DNA from: Microcoleus sp. CAN_BIN18
Lineage (GTDB): Bacteria > Cyanobacteriota > Cyanobacteriia > Cyanobacteriales > Microcoleaceae
Reading direction: 5' to 3'
Length of the DNA: 44,633 nucleotides
Assembly: GCA_026786085.1 (NCBI GenBank)
Contig: JAJAYT010000506.1
Span: forward strand, 1 to 44,633
The notes under the pieces were generated by a model. It did no database searches and was not told the origin of the DNA. It saw only the letters and a program-made list of their open reading frames with translations. Numbering within the stretch: position 1 is the first letter of the stretch; each line of letters opens with the position of its first letter. Position numbers and translations under genes: made by a program. Positions 33,287 to 42,302 of this stretch are shown in pieces.

Positions 33287-34417
33287 TTAGCCGCTGGTTA
33301 ATTTAGTCCAATAGCGATCGTACACTTCCATAAATTTCCCTACAGGAGCCACACCTTCGCAATTTTTCAACACAGCTTCCGAAGGGAAAAGAATTGGGTT
33401 TTCCCGGACTTCCGGCGACAATAAACTAAAAGCATCTTCCGAAGGAGTTGAAAAACTCAACCGCTCTACTAAAGAAGCAGCAACATCTGGTTGCAGCATA
33501 AAGTTAATCCATTTATAAGCTGCTTCGGGATTCGGAGCACCTTTAGGAATTACTAAAGTGTCAGTCCATAGGGAAGAACCGCTGCTTGGCACAACGTAGC
33601 GCAATTTGTCATTATCTGGAATTACTTCATTGGCATCAGAAGAGTAACACATGGCTATCTTCAAATCCCCAGTCAGCATTTGTGGCCGCCAAGCGTCTGT
33701 CGTAAAAGAGGCGATCGACGGTTTTAACTCTACCAACTTTTCGTAAGCTTTTTTGACTTGCTCTGGATTCGTAGAATTCAGGGAATAGCCCAGCATCCGT
33801 AACGCAGCGCCCATGACTTCTCGAACATCACTGGCGAGCGTCATTCGCTTTTTCAACTCCTGTTTGTGTTTCCACAAATAACTCCAATCTTCTGGAGATT
33901 CCTTGAGCTGTTCGCTGTTGTAAATTAGGCCTGTGGTTCCCCAAGCCAAAGCTACGCTGTAGCGGTTTCCTGGGTCATAGACAGGGTTTTGGAACTGCTT
34001 TTTTAGCCGATCGAGTCCGCCTAAAATCGAGTGGTCTAATTGGCTCAACAGACCTAGCTGCGCCATCTGAATCACCATGTAGTCAGACGGGTAAATGATG
34101 CTGTAAGCCCTGCCGCCCCCAGCTTGAACTCTAGCCAGCATCTCTTCGTTGGAGCTAAATACGTCTGCAACTACGCGGATGCCTGTTTTTTCGGCAAAGC
34201 GATCGAGCAAAGCTTTATCGGTATAGCCAGCCCAAGTGTAGATAAAAAGTTGGTCAGCATTACCTTTGACGGGAGGGGCAGATTGTACGTCTGCAAGTCT
34301 CCAGCCGCAACTAGAAAGGGCTAAGCCGGAGATTGTCGCCGCCGAATTTTTTAGGAAATGACGACGTGTAGAATTAGCCCTGCAAAACCTGGAAATTGGT
34401 AGATTAGTTGGAGGCAC
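33287..34417 (-). CDS. potD: Polyamine-binding periplasmic protein, PotD type
   Basis: A 376-residue solute-binding protein with a twin-arginine-like signal (STRRHFLKNSAATISGLAL) ending in a lipobox-like LSSC; it is probably exported by Tat and may be lipidated. The mature part begins with LFIYTWAGYTDKALLDRFAEKTGI, the PotD/PotF opening. Also seen: YSIIYPSDYMVIQMAQLGLL and LAWGTTGLIYN. Polyamine is the likely ligand, though related proteins bind other cations. Between potA and potB in the cluster. Confidence 0.93.
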   Translation of the reverse strand: MPPTNLPISRFCRANSTRRHFLKNSAATISGLALSSCGWRLADVQSAPPVKGNADQLFIYTWAGYTDKALLDRFAEKTGIRVVADVFSSNEEMLARVQAGGGRAYSIIYPSDYMVIQMAQLGLLSQLDHSILGGLDRLKKQFQNPVYDPGNRYSVALAWGTTGLIYNSEQLKESPEDWSYLWKHKQELKKRMTLASDVREVMGAALRMLGYSLNSTNPEQVKKAYEKLVELKPSIASFTTDAWRPQMLTGDLKIAMCYSSDANEVIPDNDKLRYVVPSSGSSLWTDTLVIPKGAPNPEAAYKWINFMLQPDVAASLVERLSFSTPSEDAFSLLSPEVRENPILFPSEAVLKNCEGVAPVGKFMEVYDRYWTKLTSG

Positions 34418-34439
34418 AGTTTGATTTTAGATTTCTGAT

Positions 34440-34642
34440 TTTAGATTTTTGATTCAGGAATGGGAATTGGGAATTGAGAATTGGTAATTGGTAATTGGTA
34501 ATTGGGAATTGGGAATCGGTAATTGAAAAAGGTTGAATTATTTTTTTCCTTCTTCCTTCTTCTTTCTTCCTTCTTACTTCTTCCTTCTTCTTTCTTCCTT
34601 CTTACTTCTTCCTTCTTCCTTCTTCCTTCTTCCTTCTTCCTT
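34440..34642. repeat. Heptamer tandem repeats between potA and potD
   Basis: GGGAATT/GGTAATT-type units (about 34457–34525) are followed by a long tract of TTCCTTC/TTCTTTC 7-nt units (about 34545–34642), ending just before the potA stop codon. No gene. Confidence 0.88.
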
Positions 34643-34647
34643 CATAA

Positions 34648-35778
34648 TTATTTTCGATCGCCCAAAGCGAGACAATCAGTAGTTCCCCAGTAAGCATAAA
34701 TCGGCGTATGCGGGTCTGGGAAAGTGCCACCTGTATTTGGCTGGCGCACCGTAATTTTATCGCCCGACGACAACTCAACCACGTAATGAACGTGGGTACC
34801 CATGTACATAATATTTTTGAGTCGCCCTTCAAAACAGTTGACCGAAACTTCCGGTTGGTAGAGATTCAAATATACTTTTTCGGGCCGGACGCTAACCTTC
34901 ACAGAATCGCCGATGACACCACTCCACATATCTGACTGCTGAACGATTATTTTCAGATTAGTTGATGTGCGAACTGTGAGAGTCGATCGGTCGATCGACT
35001 CCACAGTACCAGAAAACAAATTCGTATCACCAATAAAATCCGCCACAAAAGCCGACTGGGGGCACTCATAAATTTCTTCAGGAGAGCCAATTTGCTCAAT
35101 CCTGCCCTCGTGCATCACCGCAATCCGGTCAGACAGACTCATCGCCTCTTCTTGGTCGTGAGTCACCATCACAAAAGTCAAACCCAATTCTTGATGCAAA
35201 TTTGACAATTCCAACTGCATCTGCTTGCGCAACTTCAAATCCAGGGCACCGAGGGGCTCATCCAGCAGCAGAACCGCCGGTCGATTTACCAGAGCTCTCG
35301 CCAAAGCCACCCGCTGCTGCTGGCCGCCCGACATTTGACCAGGAAACCTGTTGGCGAAAGATTCCATTTTCACCAACTGCAAAACTTCCCGTACCCGTTC
35401 TTCAACTTCCGCTTTCGGCAGCTTTTTAATCCGCAATCCAAAAGCGATATTGTCCCAGACATTCATGTGTCCGAACAAAGCATAGCTTTGAAACACAGTA
35501 TTTACCGGACGGCGGTAAGCCGGAGTGTTAGTCATCGACTGGCCGCGAATCATCAATTCGCCCGCCGAGGGAGTCTCGAAACCAGCGATTAACCGCAGCG
35601 TCGTAGTCTTACCACAGCCGGAAGGGCCGAGAATGCTAAAAAATTCTCCTTGGCGAATGCTGAGGTCAACTCCGCGAACTGCGGTTTCGCCGTTAAATAC
35701 CTTAAAGACCTTGCGGAGTTCAACGTCAAGCGCTGTATCCGTTGCTGTCGTACCTTGGTTGAGTGCTGTCTGAAACAT
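34648..35778 (-). CDS. potA: Polyamine ABC transporter ATPase, PotA type
   Basis: A 376-residue ATPase starting at ATG 35778 ([14 protein letters not shown]), preceded by AGGAAAGGG. A GTG nine codons upstream (35805) looks inferior. Walker [10 protein letters not shown] (51–59), signature [15 protein letters not shown], Walker [12 protein letters not shown] and the H-loop VTHDQEEAM are intact. The C-terminal TOBE/regulatory domain (about 240–370) is typical of PotA/MalK. First gene of the cluster, so its promoter drives the operon, but long repeats lie between the genes. Confidence 0.94.
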   Translation of the reverse strand: MFQTALNQGTTATDTALDVELRKVFKVFNGETAVRGVDLSIRQGEFFSILGPSGCGKTTTLRLIAGFETPSAGELMIRGQSMTNTPAYRRPVNTVFQSYALFGHMNVWDNIAFGLRIKKLPKAEVEERVREVLQLVKMESFANRFPGQMSGGQQQRVALARALVNRPAVLLLDEPLGALDLKLRKQMQLELSNLHQELGLTFVMVTHDQEEAMSLSDRIAVMHEGRIEQIGSPEEIYECPQSAFVADFIGDTNLFSGTVESIDRSTLTVRTSTNLKIIVQQSDMWSGVIGDSVKVSVRPEKVYLNLYQPEVSVNCFEGRLKNIMYMGTHVHYVVELSSGDKITVRQPNTGGTFPDPHTPIYAYWGTTDCLALGDRK

Positions 35779-35907
35779 ATTCGCCCTTTCCTGGGAGTAA
35801 TGCACGCTGCTTAAATACAGTTTAACTTTAGACTTTTCTGTATTTTAGGCGAGGAATGTTGGAATTGAGAGGTTTTGGGATTTGTTCTTTAAATTCTATC
35901 CCAGAGC

Positions 35908-36010
35908 GCACCATTCTCAGCAACAGGCAAGATGCCTGTTCCACAAGAAAATTCACTCTTTGTGGAACAGGCATCTTGCCTGTTCATAAAAGGCTTATTG
36001 AGAATGGTGC
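35908..36010. repeat. Nested palindrome (103 bp)
   Basis: Outer arms GCACCATTCTCA (35908–35919) and TGAGAATGGTGC (35999–36010) pair perfectly. Inside, 35922–35946 and 35960–35984 pair perfectly over 25 bp. Each inner arm also contains ACAGGCAAGATGCCTGT-type symmetry. It lies between the Gld/DUF4340 cluster and potA and may separate the two transcripts. A related GGACGCCTGTTCCAC word is at about 42373. Confidence 0.85.
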
Positions 36011-36033
36011 AACATCTCAGAGCGACCGGACAT

Positions 36034-36678
36034 CTATTGATTCTCAGGACTTGGTGTGGGAGTGGGAGAGGGTGTTTGCGGTTTCTCTGGTTTGGGCGCT
36101 TCTGCTTTTTTCCACTCTGACAAAGGTCGCTGGACGGCATTTTTAAAGTCAAAAGGCACTAACAGCACAGGCAAATTTTCGGCTGAATTTTGAGGGGGCG
36201 CTTCCCCCGGATTTGCTCTAGCATACAAGAAGCGGCCACTAAAGTCTGTTTTGCCTAAAACTAGGCGGTGAGTTTCCTGGTTGTCCAGCTTGACTGTGAC
36301 TGTAGCTTGGGGTTTATCTAGACCGAATTCTGGCAGTTGAGCGGCTGTAATATTAATTGTACGATCGCTCTTTCCTGTTGCCAGCCTGTCTAACAAAAAA
36401 TCCACTGATGCCTGACTCGCGTGTGCTTGCACTGGCAATTTCATTTCCCAGTTAGAATTGCCTCCTTTTGTAGCATAAACTCTTTCAAAAGTCAAGATTT
36501 TTTCGGGAGTTTTCACTGTAAAGAATTGTACGCGATCGGACTTGAAGGTAAAAATCTTCTGTTTTTCATCCTTAGCCGCTTCCTGCTGCGGAGAAACTTG
36601 CATCTCGTACAAAGAAACTAACCCAATCATGCTTAGCGCAACGGCTATCAATATGAATGTATTTTTCTGCAATTTCAT
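36034..36678 (-). CDS. DUF4340 domain protein of the Gld-type ABC cluster
   Basis: A 214-residue protein starting at ATG 36678 (MKLQKNTFILIAVAL). One N-terminal transmembrane helix (about 5–24) places most of the chain in the periplasm. DUF4340 words: VKTPEKILTFERV, TINITAAQLPEFGLDKPQATVTV and HRLVLGKTDFSGRFLYAR. It ends in a Pro-rich tail (PEKPQTPSPTPTPSP). The family usually lies next to GldG-like proteins, as here (14 nt from gldG's stop). Function unknown. Confidence 0.88.
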   Translation of the reverse strand: MKLQKNTFILIAVALSMIGLVSLYEMQVSPQQEAAKDEKQKIFTFKSDRVQFFTVKTPEKILTFERVYATKGGNSNWEMKLPVQAHASQASVDFLLDRLATGKSDRTINITAAQLPEFGLDKPQATVTVKLDNQETHRLVLGKTDFSGRFLYARANPGEAPPQNSAENLPVLLVPFDFKNAVQRPLSEWKKAEAPKPEKPQTPSPTPTPSPENQ

Positions 36679-36691
36679 AAGTAGTTCGCAA

Positions 36692-38638
36692 TTATCTTCT
36701 CTTCCACCAGATAACGCCGCCAATTCCTAGTCCGAGTAAAGGCCAAATTAGCCAACCTAAAACCAGTAATCCTACTTGGACGGTAGTCATGTTAATGCGA
36801 CGGTTTGTCGCTTTTTTCGGACTGATAGAAAAGCTTTGTTGGTCTGGTTTACTCAACCAACTAACTGAGTTGAGAAACACGTCGCTATTCAGTTGTTGGT
36901 CAAACCAACCGTTAGTCACAAATTGAGATGTACCTATCACTACCATGCGGGCTATTTTTCTAGGAGTTGAAGGCGCAGCAGGAGTTGACTTTGGACTGGG
37001 TGATGCTGTGGGTGATGTTGTGGGTGATGTTGTGGGAAATATTTCTGTTGTTGGTGTCGGAGATGTTGTCGGAGATGTTGTCGGTGTTGGCAAACTTTCT
37101 AGTGTGGGTGTGGGAGATGTTGTGGGAGTTGCTGCGGGTGTTGGCGAAGTCGTCGGTAATGCTGGAGGTGTAGCTTCTTGCGAAACAATTACTGAGTAGC
37201 TGATTGGGGAAGCTGTCGGTGATGTTGTTGGTGATGGTGATGTTGTTGGTGATGGTGATGTTATTGGTGATAGTGATGTTGTGGGTGATGGTGATGTTGT
37301 GGGTGATGGCGTGACGGATGTGGGTGAGGGTGAGGGTGAGGGTGAGGGATTTGATGGAGTGCTGTCAGAAGCCGATCGAACTAAAGCCACACCTAATAAT
37401 AACGGGCCTTGTCGATCGGTCTTCGGATCGAACTCCAATTTCTTAGTCGTCAAATCGCTTTCCGCCCAACTTTCCTGACTCGTCCAAATCAGCGGTTTTT
37501 CCTCTATCCCTACTACTTGCGAGGTTTCCAAAGCACGCGCAAACGGATAAAATGAAATACCGCTACCAAAACTTCGAGTAATCGGATGTTCGCCGTAACG
37601 CCTGACTGTGGGAACCGTGGGGCCCAGGCCGAATCTTTGACCAGTACCCGAAGCATCGATAGCCAAACGGGTGTCTAGTTTTATGCCCCATTCTTGCAGC
37701 ATTTTGTCCAATCCCGTATTAATTCCGGGGTCTACCATTAAGAATAAACTGCCTCCGCGATCGAGATAAGCTTTTAGTGCTTTAATTTCTGTATCTGAAA
37801 ATGGTTTTTCCAGTCCAGCCATAATTAAAGCATCTGCATCTTCTGGTATTTGTTTACTTTCTGCCAAATTTAGCGTTTTGGCATTATAGTATTTGTCTTT
37901 CAGGGCTTTTTCAGCTTGCTGAATTCCGCCTTGGCCTTCCTTTATCGGGCGTTCTCCTTTGCCTTGCAAAAAGTAGACAGTGGGATTGCGGGTACTGAGT
38001 ATTTCTTCTAAGCCATTGGTAAGTTTTATTTCAGAAAGTCCTTGATTCGGGTCACTACCAAAAGCAGTGCCACCTTTTTGCAATACCTGTTTTTTGTCGC
38101 CGGATTGTAGGTAAACTTCTCCGATACTGGTAATGCTAAATTCCCGGGCTTTTCCCGGTTGGGCCTGCGGGTCTACAAACTCGAATTGGAATTTTTCACC
38201 TCCCTGGCGTTTGTAGCTTTGCAGCAATTCTTTAATTTGGGGGTTTTGGATGGGGTCAAATACCCAAACTTTGACTGGTTGTTGGAGGTTTCGCAGGATT
38301 TGTTGAGTCTGGGGGGCGAGGGTAAATTGTTGGCTTTCCGTTAAGTCGATGCGGACGGGATAGCGAAAGGCTATGAAGTTAATTACTCCGAGAATTGCAA
38401 AGACGGCGAGGGTAGCAATCAGGGCGTTGGTGCCGGCTTGAGTGGAACGCTGCCCCCAAAAGCCTTGTTCGTTAGTTAAATATAGCAGCCAAAGTGCGAT
38501 CGTCACTATGCCGGCAATCACTAAACCGACTGTCAGGGGTTCCCATGCTGCGGATAGGAGTCTTGCTGTTAACCCGGCTGCGGTGAGGAGAGGGCCCAGC
38601 CAAAAAATGTATTTCCAATTTGTTTTGCTAATTTTCAT
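36692..38638 (-). CDS. GldG-like ABC auxiliary membrane protein
   Basis: A 648-residue protein starting at Met 38638 (MKISKTNWKYIF). Layout: two N-terminal helices and a third (about 10–30, 34–55, 70–95), a large periplasmic GldG/IFT52-like domain (about 100–440: YFLQGKGER, ADALIMAGLEKPFSDTEI, GGSLFLMVDPG), a low-complexity Ser/Pro/Thr region of about 120 residues (440–560), then a C-terminal helix followed by WWKRR. GldG partners GldA/GldF in gliding motility of Bacteroidetes; in cyanobacteria the role is unknown. Its linker is built of TSPSPTTSPSPT-like repeats encoded by degenerate GGTGATGTTG tracts (36990–37330). Confidence 0.88.
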   Translation of the reverse strand: MKISKTNWKYIFWLGPLLTAAGLTARLLSAAWEPLTVGLVIAGIVTIALWLLYLTNEQGFWGQRSTQAGTNALIATLAVFAILGVINFIAFRYPVRIDLTESQQFTLAPQTQQILRNLQQPVKVWVFDPIQNPQIKELLQSYKRQGGEKFQFEFVDPQAQPGKAREFSITSIGEVYLQSGDKKQVLQKGGTAFGSDPNQGLSEIKLTNGLEEILSTRNPTVYFLQGKGERPIKEGQGGIQQAEKALKDKYYNAKTLNLAESKQIPEDADALIMAGLEKPFSDTEIKALKAYLDRGGSLFLMVDPGINTGLDKMLQEWGIKLDTRLAIDASGTGQRFGLGPTVPTVRRYGEHPITRSFGSGISFYPFARALETSQVVGIEEKPLIWTSQESWAESDLTTKKLEFDPKTDRQGPLLLGVALVRSASDSTPSNPSPSPSPSPTSVTPSPTTSPSPTTSLSPITSPSPTTSPSPTTSPTASPISYSVIVSQEATPPALPTTSPTPAATPTTSPTPTLESLPTPTTSPTTSPTPTTEIFPTTSPTTSPTASPSPKSTPAAPSTPRKIARMVVIGTSQFVTNGWFDQQLNSDVFLNSVSWLSKPDQQSFSISPKKATNRRINMTTVQVGLLVLGWLIWPLLGLGIGGVIWWKRR

Positions 38639-38682
38639 AAGGTAAATATTGGGTAACAAAATTCCGGTTCGAGAATATTATT

Positions 38683-39588
38683 CTATATCGCATTAGCCTG
38701 CAACCATGCTGTTAAATCTGACTGATGCTTGAAATCTAGCACGGCATCTCCTAATTCTTCTAATTCCTCCAAACCTAATTGACGAATACAGTTTTCTGTT
38801 TCTGCTTGGATTGCGCCTAAACGCCGCACGAGTTGACGCAATATTAAGGAGAGTTGAGCAGTTTTTGTCACCTGGTCTCTTGCTACATCTATAGCAATCT
38901 GCTGGTCTTGAATCCACACTTCTTGGTTTTGCAATTTGGTTAATTCTGCCTGAGTGAAGTTGTCTTCGCTGGCAATTTTCAAAGCTTTATTAATTTCGGG
39001 AACTGCACTCAGTGTTTCTGGTAATGTTTCTAAAGTGCTGGTATTTTTAAGGAAATAAATCCATTGATCAGCGGCTGTTTCTAATTGTGCTAATTCTTTG
39101 CTAAATTTTGGCAGTTCGATAAATACTAATTCTATTTCAGTATCTGGACACTCAAACTGTTGATCTTTTTCTTTGAAAACAAACTTGGACATAAATTCTG
39201 GCTGATTTTCAAACATTTGAAAGTCAGCAATTTTTAAGGAAATTACTGTTTTTAGTCTTTCATAGCGTTCTTCTGGTGTTAATTTTAGGCTGTATGTTTT
39301 GGCAGCATTGTACAAAGCTCTGTTCCCGAAGGAAGGCACGTTAATCAGTTGGATTTCAACTAGGGCGATTCTGTCACCATTAATTGTGGCTTTGACATCT
39401 AGCTGTGTGTCTTGGATTCCGAAAGGTTGATTTTCTGCTGGTTTGGCGTCGATTATTTCTAAGTTTTCGATGACTGGTTGTGCTTCATAAAGGATGGCGT
39501 TTAAAAAATTAATCAGAATGTCCTTATTTTCGGTAGAACCGAATATTTTTTTGAACGCAAAGTCGATTTTGGGATTGATAAATCTCAT
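38683..39588 (-). CDS. Rpn-family PD-(D/E)XK nuclease
   Basis: A 301-residue protein of the Rpn/'transposase_31-like' (PD-(D/E)XK) family. The opening FINPKIDFAFKKIFGSTENKDILINFLNAIL is diagnostic. Candidate catalytic residues are D64 (LDVKA) and E78–Q80 (VEIQ). These genes are mobile-looking, and E. coli relatives are DNA endonucleases that promote recombination. It lies between the permease and GldG genes of one operon and has heptamer repeats upstream, so it looks like an insertion that kept the orientation. Confidence 0.92.
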   Translation of the reverse strand: MRFINPKIDFAFKKIFGSTENKDILINFLNAILYEAQPVIENLEIIDAKPAENQPFGIQDTQLDVKATINGDRIALVEIQLINVPSFGNRALYNAAKTYSLKLTPEERYERLKTVISLKIADFQMFENQPEFMSKFVFKEKDQQFECPDTEIELVFIELPKFSKELAQLETAADQWIYFLKNTSTLETLPETLSAVPEINKALKIASEDNFTQAELTKLQNQEVWIQDQQIAIDVARDQVTKTAQLSLILRQLVRRLGAIQAETENCIRQLGLEELEELGDAVLDFKHQSDLTAWLQANAI

Positions 39589-39631
39589 TGTTTGATTTAC
39601 TTGGTAGAATTATTTACCCTGAAAATATAAC

Positions 39632-39668
39632 TGAAGGAAGAAGGAAGAGGGAAGAAGGAAGAAGGCAG
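39632..39668. repeat. Heptamer tandem repeat (GGAAGAA)
   Basis: A short GGAAGAAG/GGAAGAGG tract between the Rpn gene and the permease gene. Confidence 0.75.
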
Positions 39669-39702
39669 ATTAATTCCCGATGCCCGATGCCGGTTGTTGT
39701 TT

Positions 39703-40494
39703 TTAAGAACGTTGATAGCGTAAGGCGTCGATGGATTGGGCTGTCAGAAATACTCCTAAAATGATGTAACCGGCAAACATAATTAAACTGCTGGTATCGA
39801 AAACTCCTTTGACAAGATTGGTATAATGTGTTAAGAGTGACAACTGTCCTAATGCTGCTCCCACAGTGCCACCGATTCCGACGGCGGCTGCGTCGATTAC
39901 CCACAGAAATAATACTAGAGCAAAGGTGAGGATGGCTGATAAAATTGTGCTATCTGTGAGGGAGGAAATAAACATTCCGAGGGACAATACTGCTGCTGCT
40001 AGTAAGATTAAGCCGCCGTGTCCTAGCAGTAGGACGCCCGGAGGTACGGGTGGGGTTGATGAACTTAGGGCGATCGCCTCGCAGAAGAGCAGGGGCAGCA
40101 ACATTGTGGTGTAAAATGTTAAAACACCGAGGAGTTTGCCCGTAGCAACTGCCCAGTTTGTTAAGGGAGATGTTGCTAAAAGTTCTAAGGTGCCGCGTTT
40201 GCGTTCTTCTGCGTAAAGTCCCATTGAAAGTGCGGGTAATACGAATAATGAAAGGGAACCCATGATGCGCAGAAATAGTTGCAGGAATTCGTATGCAACG
40301 TCGATTGGGGGTTCGGTAATTCCCATTTGGTCTCGCTGGGAGATTTGGGGAATTAATCCGTCGGGGGCTAGGAGAATAGCGATTAAAAAGTAGCCGGTGA
40401 TCAGCCAAAAGACTGCGGCGATCGCATATGCTAATGGTGAGGCAAAGTAGCTTTGCAGTTCTTTGCGGTAAATTGCGACAATGTTACTAAGCAT
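39703..40494 (-). CDS. GldF-like ABC-2 permease
   Basis: A 263-residue membrane protein with six predicted helices, resembling GldF/NosY permeases. Visible: YRKELQSYFASPLAYAIAAVFWLITGYFL, then RIMGSLSLFVLPALSMGLYAEERKRGTLELLATSPL. The last is the ABC-2 hallmark. It would form the pore with the ATPase just upstream (56-nt gap containing heptamers). Function of the cyanobacterial transporter unknown. Confidence 0.92.
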   Translation of the reverse strand: MLSNIVAIYRKELQSYFASPLAYAIAAVFWLITGYFLIAILLAPDGLIPQISQRDQMGITEPPIDVAYEFLQLFLRIMGSLSLFVLPALSMGLYAEERKRGTLELLATSPLTNWAVATGKLLGVLTFYTTMLLPLLFCEAIALSSSTPPVPPGVLLLGHGGLILLAAAVLSLGMFISSLTDSTILSAILTFALVLFLWVIDAAAVGIGGTVGAALGQLSLLTHYTNLVKGVFDTSSLIMFAGYIILGVFLTAQSIDALRYQRS

Positions 40495-40502
40495 TACTAA
40501 CC

Positions 40503-40550
40503 TTGGAAATTGGGGAATTGGTAATTGGGAATGGGGAATTGGTAATTGGT
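40503..40550. repeat. Heptamer tandem repeat (GGTAATT/GGGAATT)
   Basis: Degenerate 7-nt units fill the gap between the ATPase and permease genes. Confidence 0.8.
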
Positions 40551-42302
40551 TTATGTTGAGTCGCCTGTGGGTGGTGTTGTGCTGTCGTCACTATTCTGTT
40601 GCTTTTGTTCTATTTGCAGCTTTCTGGTAGCAGGTGGTTGTTCTGGAGAATCGCTACTTGTCGGTTGTGGTCTTTTCTTAGCTTGCCTATTTATGACAAC
40701 TGGTGGAGTTTCAGGTTGAGGAAGTTCGATCGACTCTACGGTTTCGACAACGGTTTCAGGTTGAGGAAATTCGATCGACTCTACGGTTTCGACAACGGTT
40801 TCAGGTTGAGGAAGTTCGATCGACCTTTGTGTCTCCAAAACCGTTTCAGGTTGAGGAAGTTCGATCGACTCTACGGTTTCGACAACCGTTTCAGGTTGAG
40901 GAAGTTCGATCGACTCCGATTTTTTGGCAATTTGCAGAAAATCTGGAACCGGAGGCGGTTCGGATGGAGAATCGTCAATCGATTCTAGTGTTTCTATAAC
41001 TGCTGCTTCCGGTTGAGGAAGTTCGATCAACTCTTGTCTCTCTGCAATTTCCAGAAAATGTGCAACTGATTGCAGTTCAGGTTCTAAATCGCTTACCGTT
41101 GCTGGAATTTCCGCAACTGGTTCCGGTTCAGGTTCAGGAAGTTCGATCGACTCTCTAATTTCCGCAACTGGTTCCGGTTCAGGTTGAGAATCATAGGGCG
41201 ACTCTTGCCTATCTAAAACTGGCAAATCGTCCACAATCAATGGTGATTCCAATCGATCGACATCCACGATCGCATCTGGGATTTCTGTCGCTGCTTGTAA
41301 ATTGCGATCGACCTCCGGTTCGCTGTGAACCAGTGTTTCTTCCGGTTTGTTTTCAGCGGCTGTCAGCCTCAAAAACACATCTTCGAGAGTAGCCCGATTG
41401 CGACGCATTTCGCAGAGTCCGAACCCAGAGGCGATGATAGCTGCGGCAATTTCTCGTCCGGGTTCTATGTCCGATTCGCACAAGGCCCGCAGGCGGTAGC
41501 GATTGGCTAAAAATTGCTGGTTTGGAATCAATTCGACCGATCGAACTCCCGGCAAATTTTCCACTAAAGGTAGCAGCAGACTCTCTAGCAAATCCGCCTC
41601 GCCTTCAACTTCGAGATCGTAACCCTCTCCGGCCGCCAACTCTCCCATCAAATTGTCTGGAGTACCCGCAGCGACGATTTTACCGCGATTGATGATGGTG
41701 ACGCGGTTGCAAGTCATGCTGACTTCCGGCAGAATGTGGGTCGAAAGAATGATTGTATGTTGGCCGCCCAGACTTTTAATTAAGTTGCGGACTTCGATGA
41801 TTTGCCGGGGGTCGAGCCCGACGGTTGGTTCGTCTAAGATGATCACGGGTGGATCGTGGACGATGGCCTGGGCGATACCGACACGTTGCTTAAAGCCTTT
41901 AGAAAGTTTACGGATTAAAACTTTGCGTTTGTCAACCAAGCCGCAGCGTTCGATCGCCGAAGTAACTCTTCGCGCGATATCGCCCGCCGATACTTGCTTA
42001 ATCCGCGCCACAAAAAACAGAAACCCTTCCACACTCATTTCTGGATACAGTGGCGGGTTTTCCGGCAAATAACCGATACGCTGTCTAACTCCCATCGAGT
42101 TTGCGTGAACGTCGAGGCCATTGATGCGGGCGGTACCGCTGGATGCGGGCAAATATCCCGACAAAATCCGCATGGTTGTGGTCTTCCCAGCGCCGTTTGG
42201 GCCCAAAAAACCGAGAATTTCTCCTGATTCGACCGAGAAAGACACGTCCGCGATTGCTGCGGTTGAACCGTAAGTTTTGCTTAAGTGTTCTACTTCAATC
42301 AT
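40551..42302 (-). CDS. GldA-type ABC ATPase with a repetitive acidic C-terminal extension
   Basis: A 583-residue protein, against about 300–330 for the family. Residues 1–315 are a complete ABC ATPase: Walker A GPNGAGKTT (34–42), signature LSKGFKQR (133–140), Walker B IILDEPT (154–160). From about 318 an extra 265-residue, Pro/Glu-rich extension follows, with at least five copies of a 15-residue unit (SIELPQPETVVETVE) near 450–540, and looser versions before. It ends in a Gln/Lys/Thr-rich tail. The extension is probably disordered and could bind a partner (inference). First gene of the Gld cluster. Confidence 0.92.
   Translation of the reverse strand: MIEVEHLSKTYGSTAAIADVSFSVESGEILGFLGPNGAGKTTTMRILSGYLPASSGTARINGLDVHANSMGVRQRIGYLPENPPLYPEMSVEGFLFFVARIKQVSAGDIARRVTSAIERCGLVDKRKVLIRKLSKGFKQRVGIAQAIVHDPPVIILDEPTVGLDPRQIIEVRNLIKSLGGQHTIILSTHILPEVSMTCNRVTIINRGKIVAAGTPDNLMGELAAGEGYDLEVEGEADLLESLLLPLVENLPGVRSVELIPNQQFLANRYRLRALCESDIEPGREIAAAIIASGFGLCEMRRNRATLEDVFLRLTAAENKPEETLVHSEPEVDRNLQAATEIPDAIVDVDRLESPLIVDDLPVLDRQESPYDSQPEPEPVAEIRESIELPEPEPEPVAEIPATVSDLEPELQSVAHFLEIAERQELIELPQPEAAVIETLESIDDSPSEPPPVPDFLQIAKKSESIELPQPETVVETVESIELPQPETVLETQRSIELPQPETVVETVESIEFPQPETVVETVESIELPQPETPPVVINRQAKKRPQPTSSDSPEQPPATRKLQIEQKQQNSDDSTTPPTGDST
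40717..40935. repeat. 45-bp tandem repeats coding the ATPase extension
   Basis: About five near-identical 45-bp units, each containing GTTGAGGAA(G/A)TTCGATCGA, run through the 3' part of the minus-strand ATPase gene. Earlier, more diverged units reach about 41160. Confidence 0.85.

Noticed and set aside
31141-34642. CRISPR array
   Set aside because: The repeats are 7-nt tandem units with no regular spacers; STRR, not CRISPR. No cas genes.
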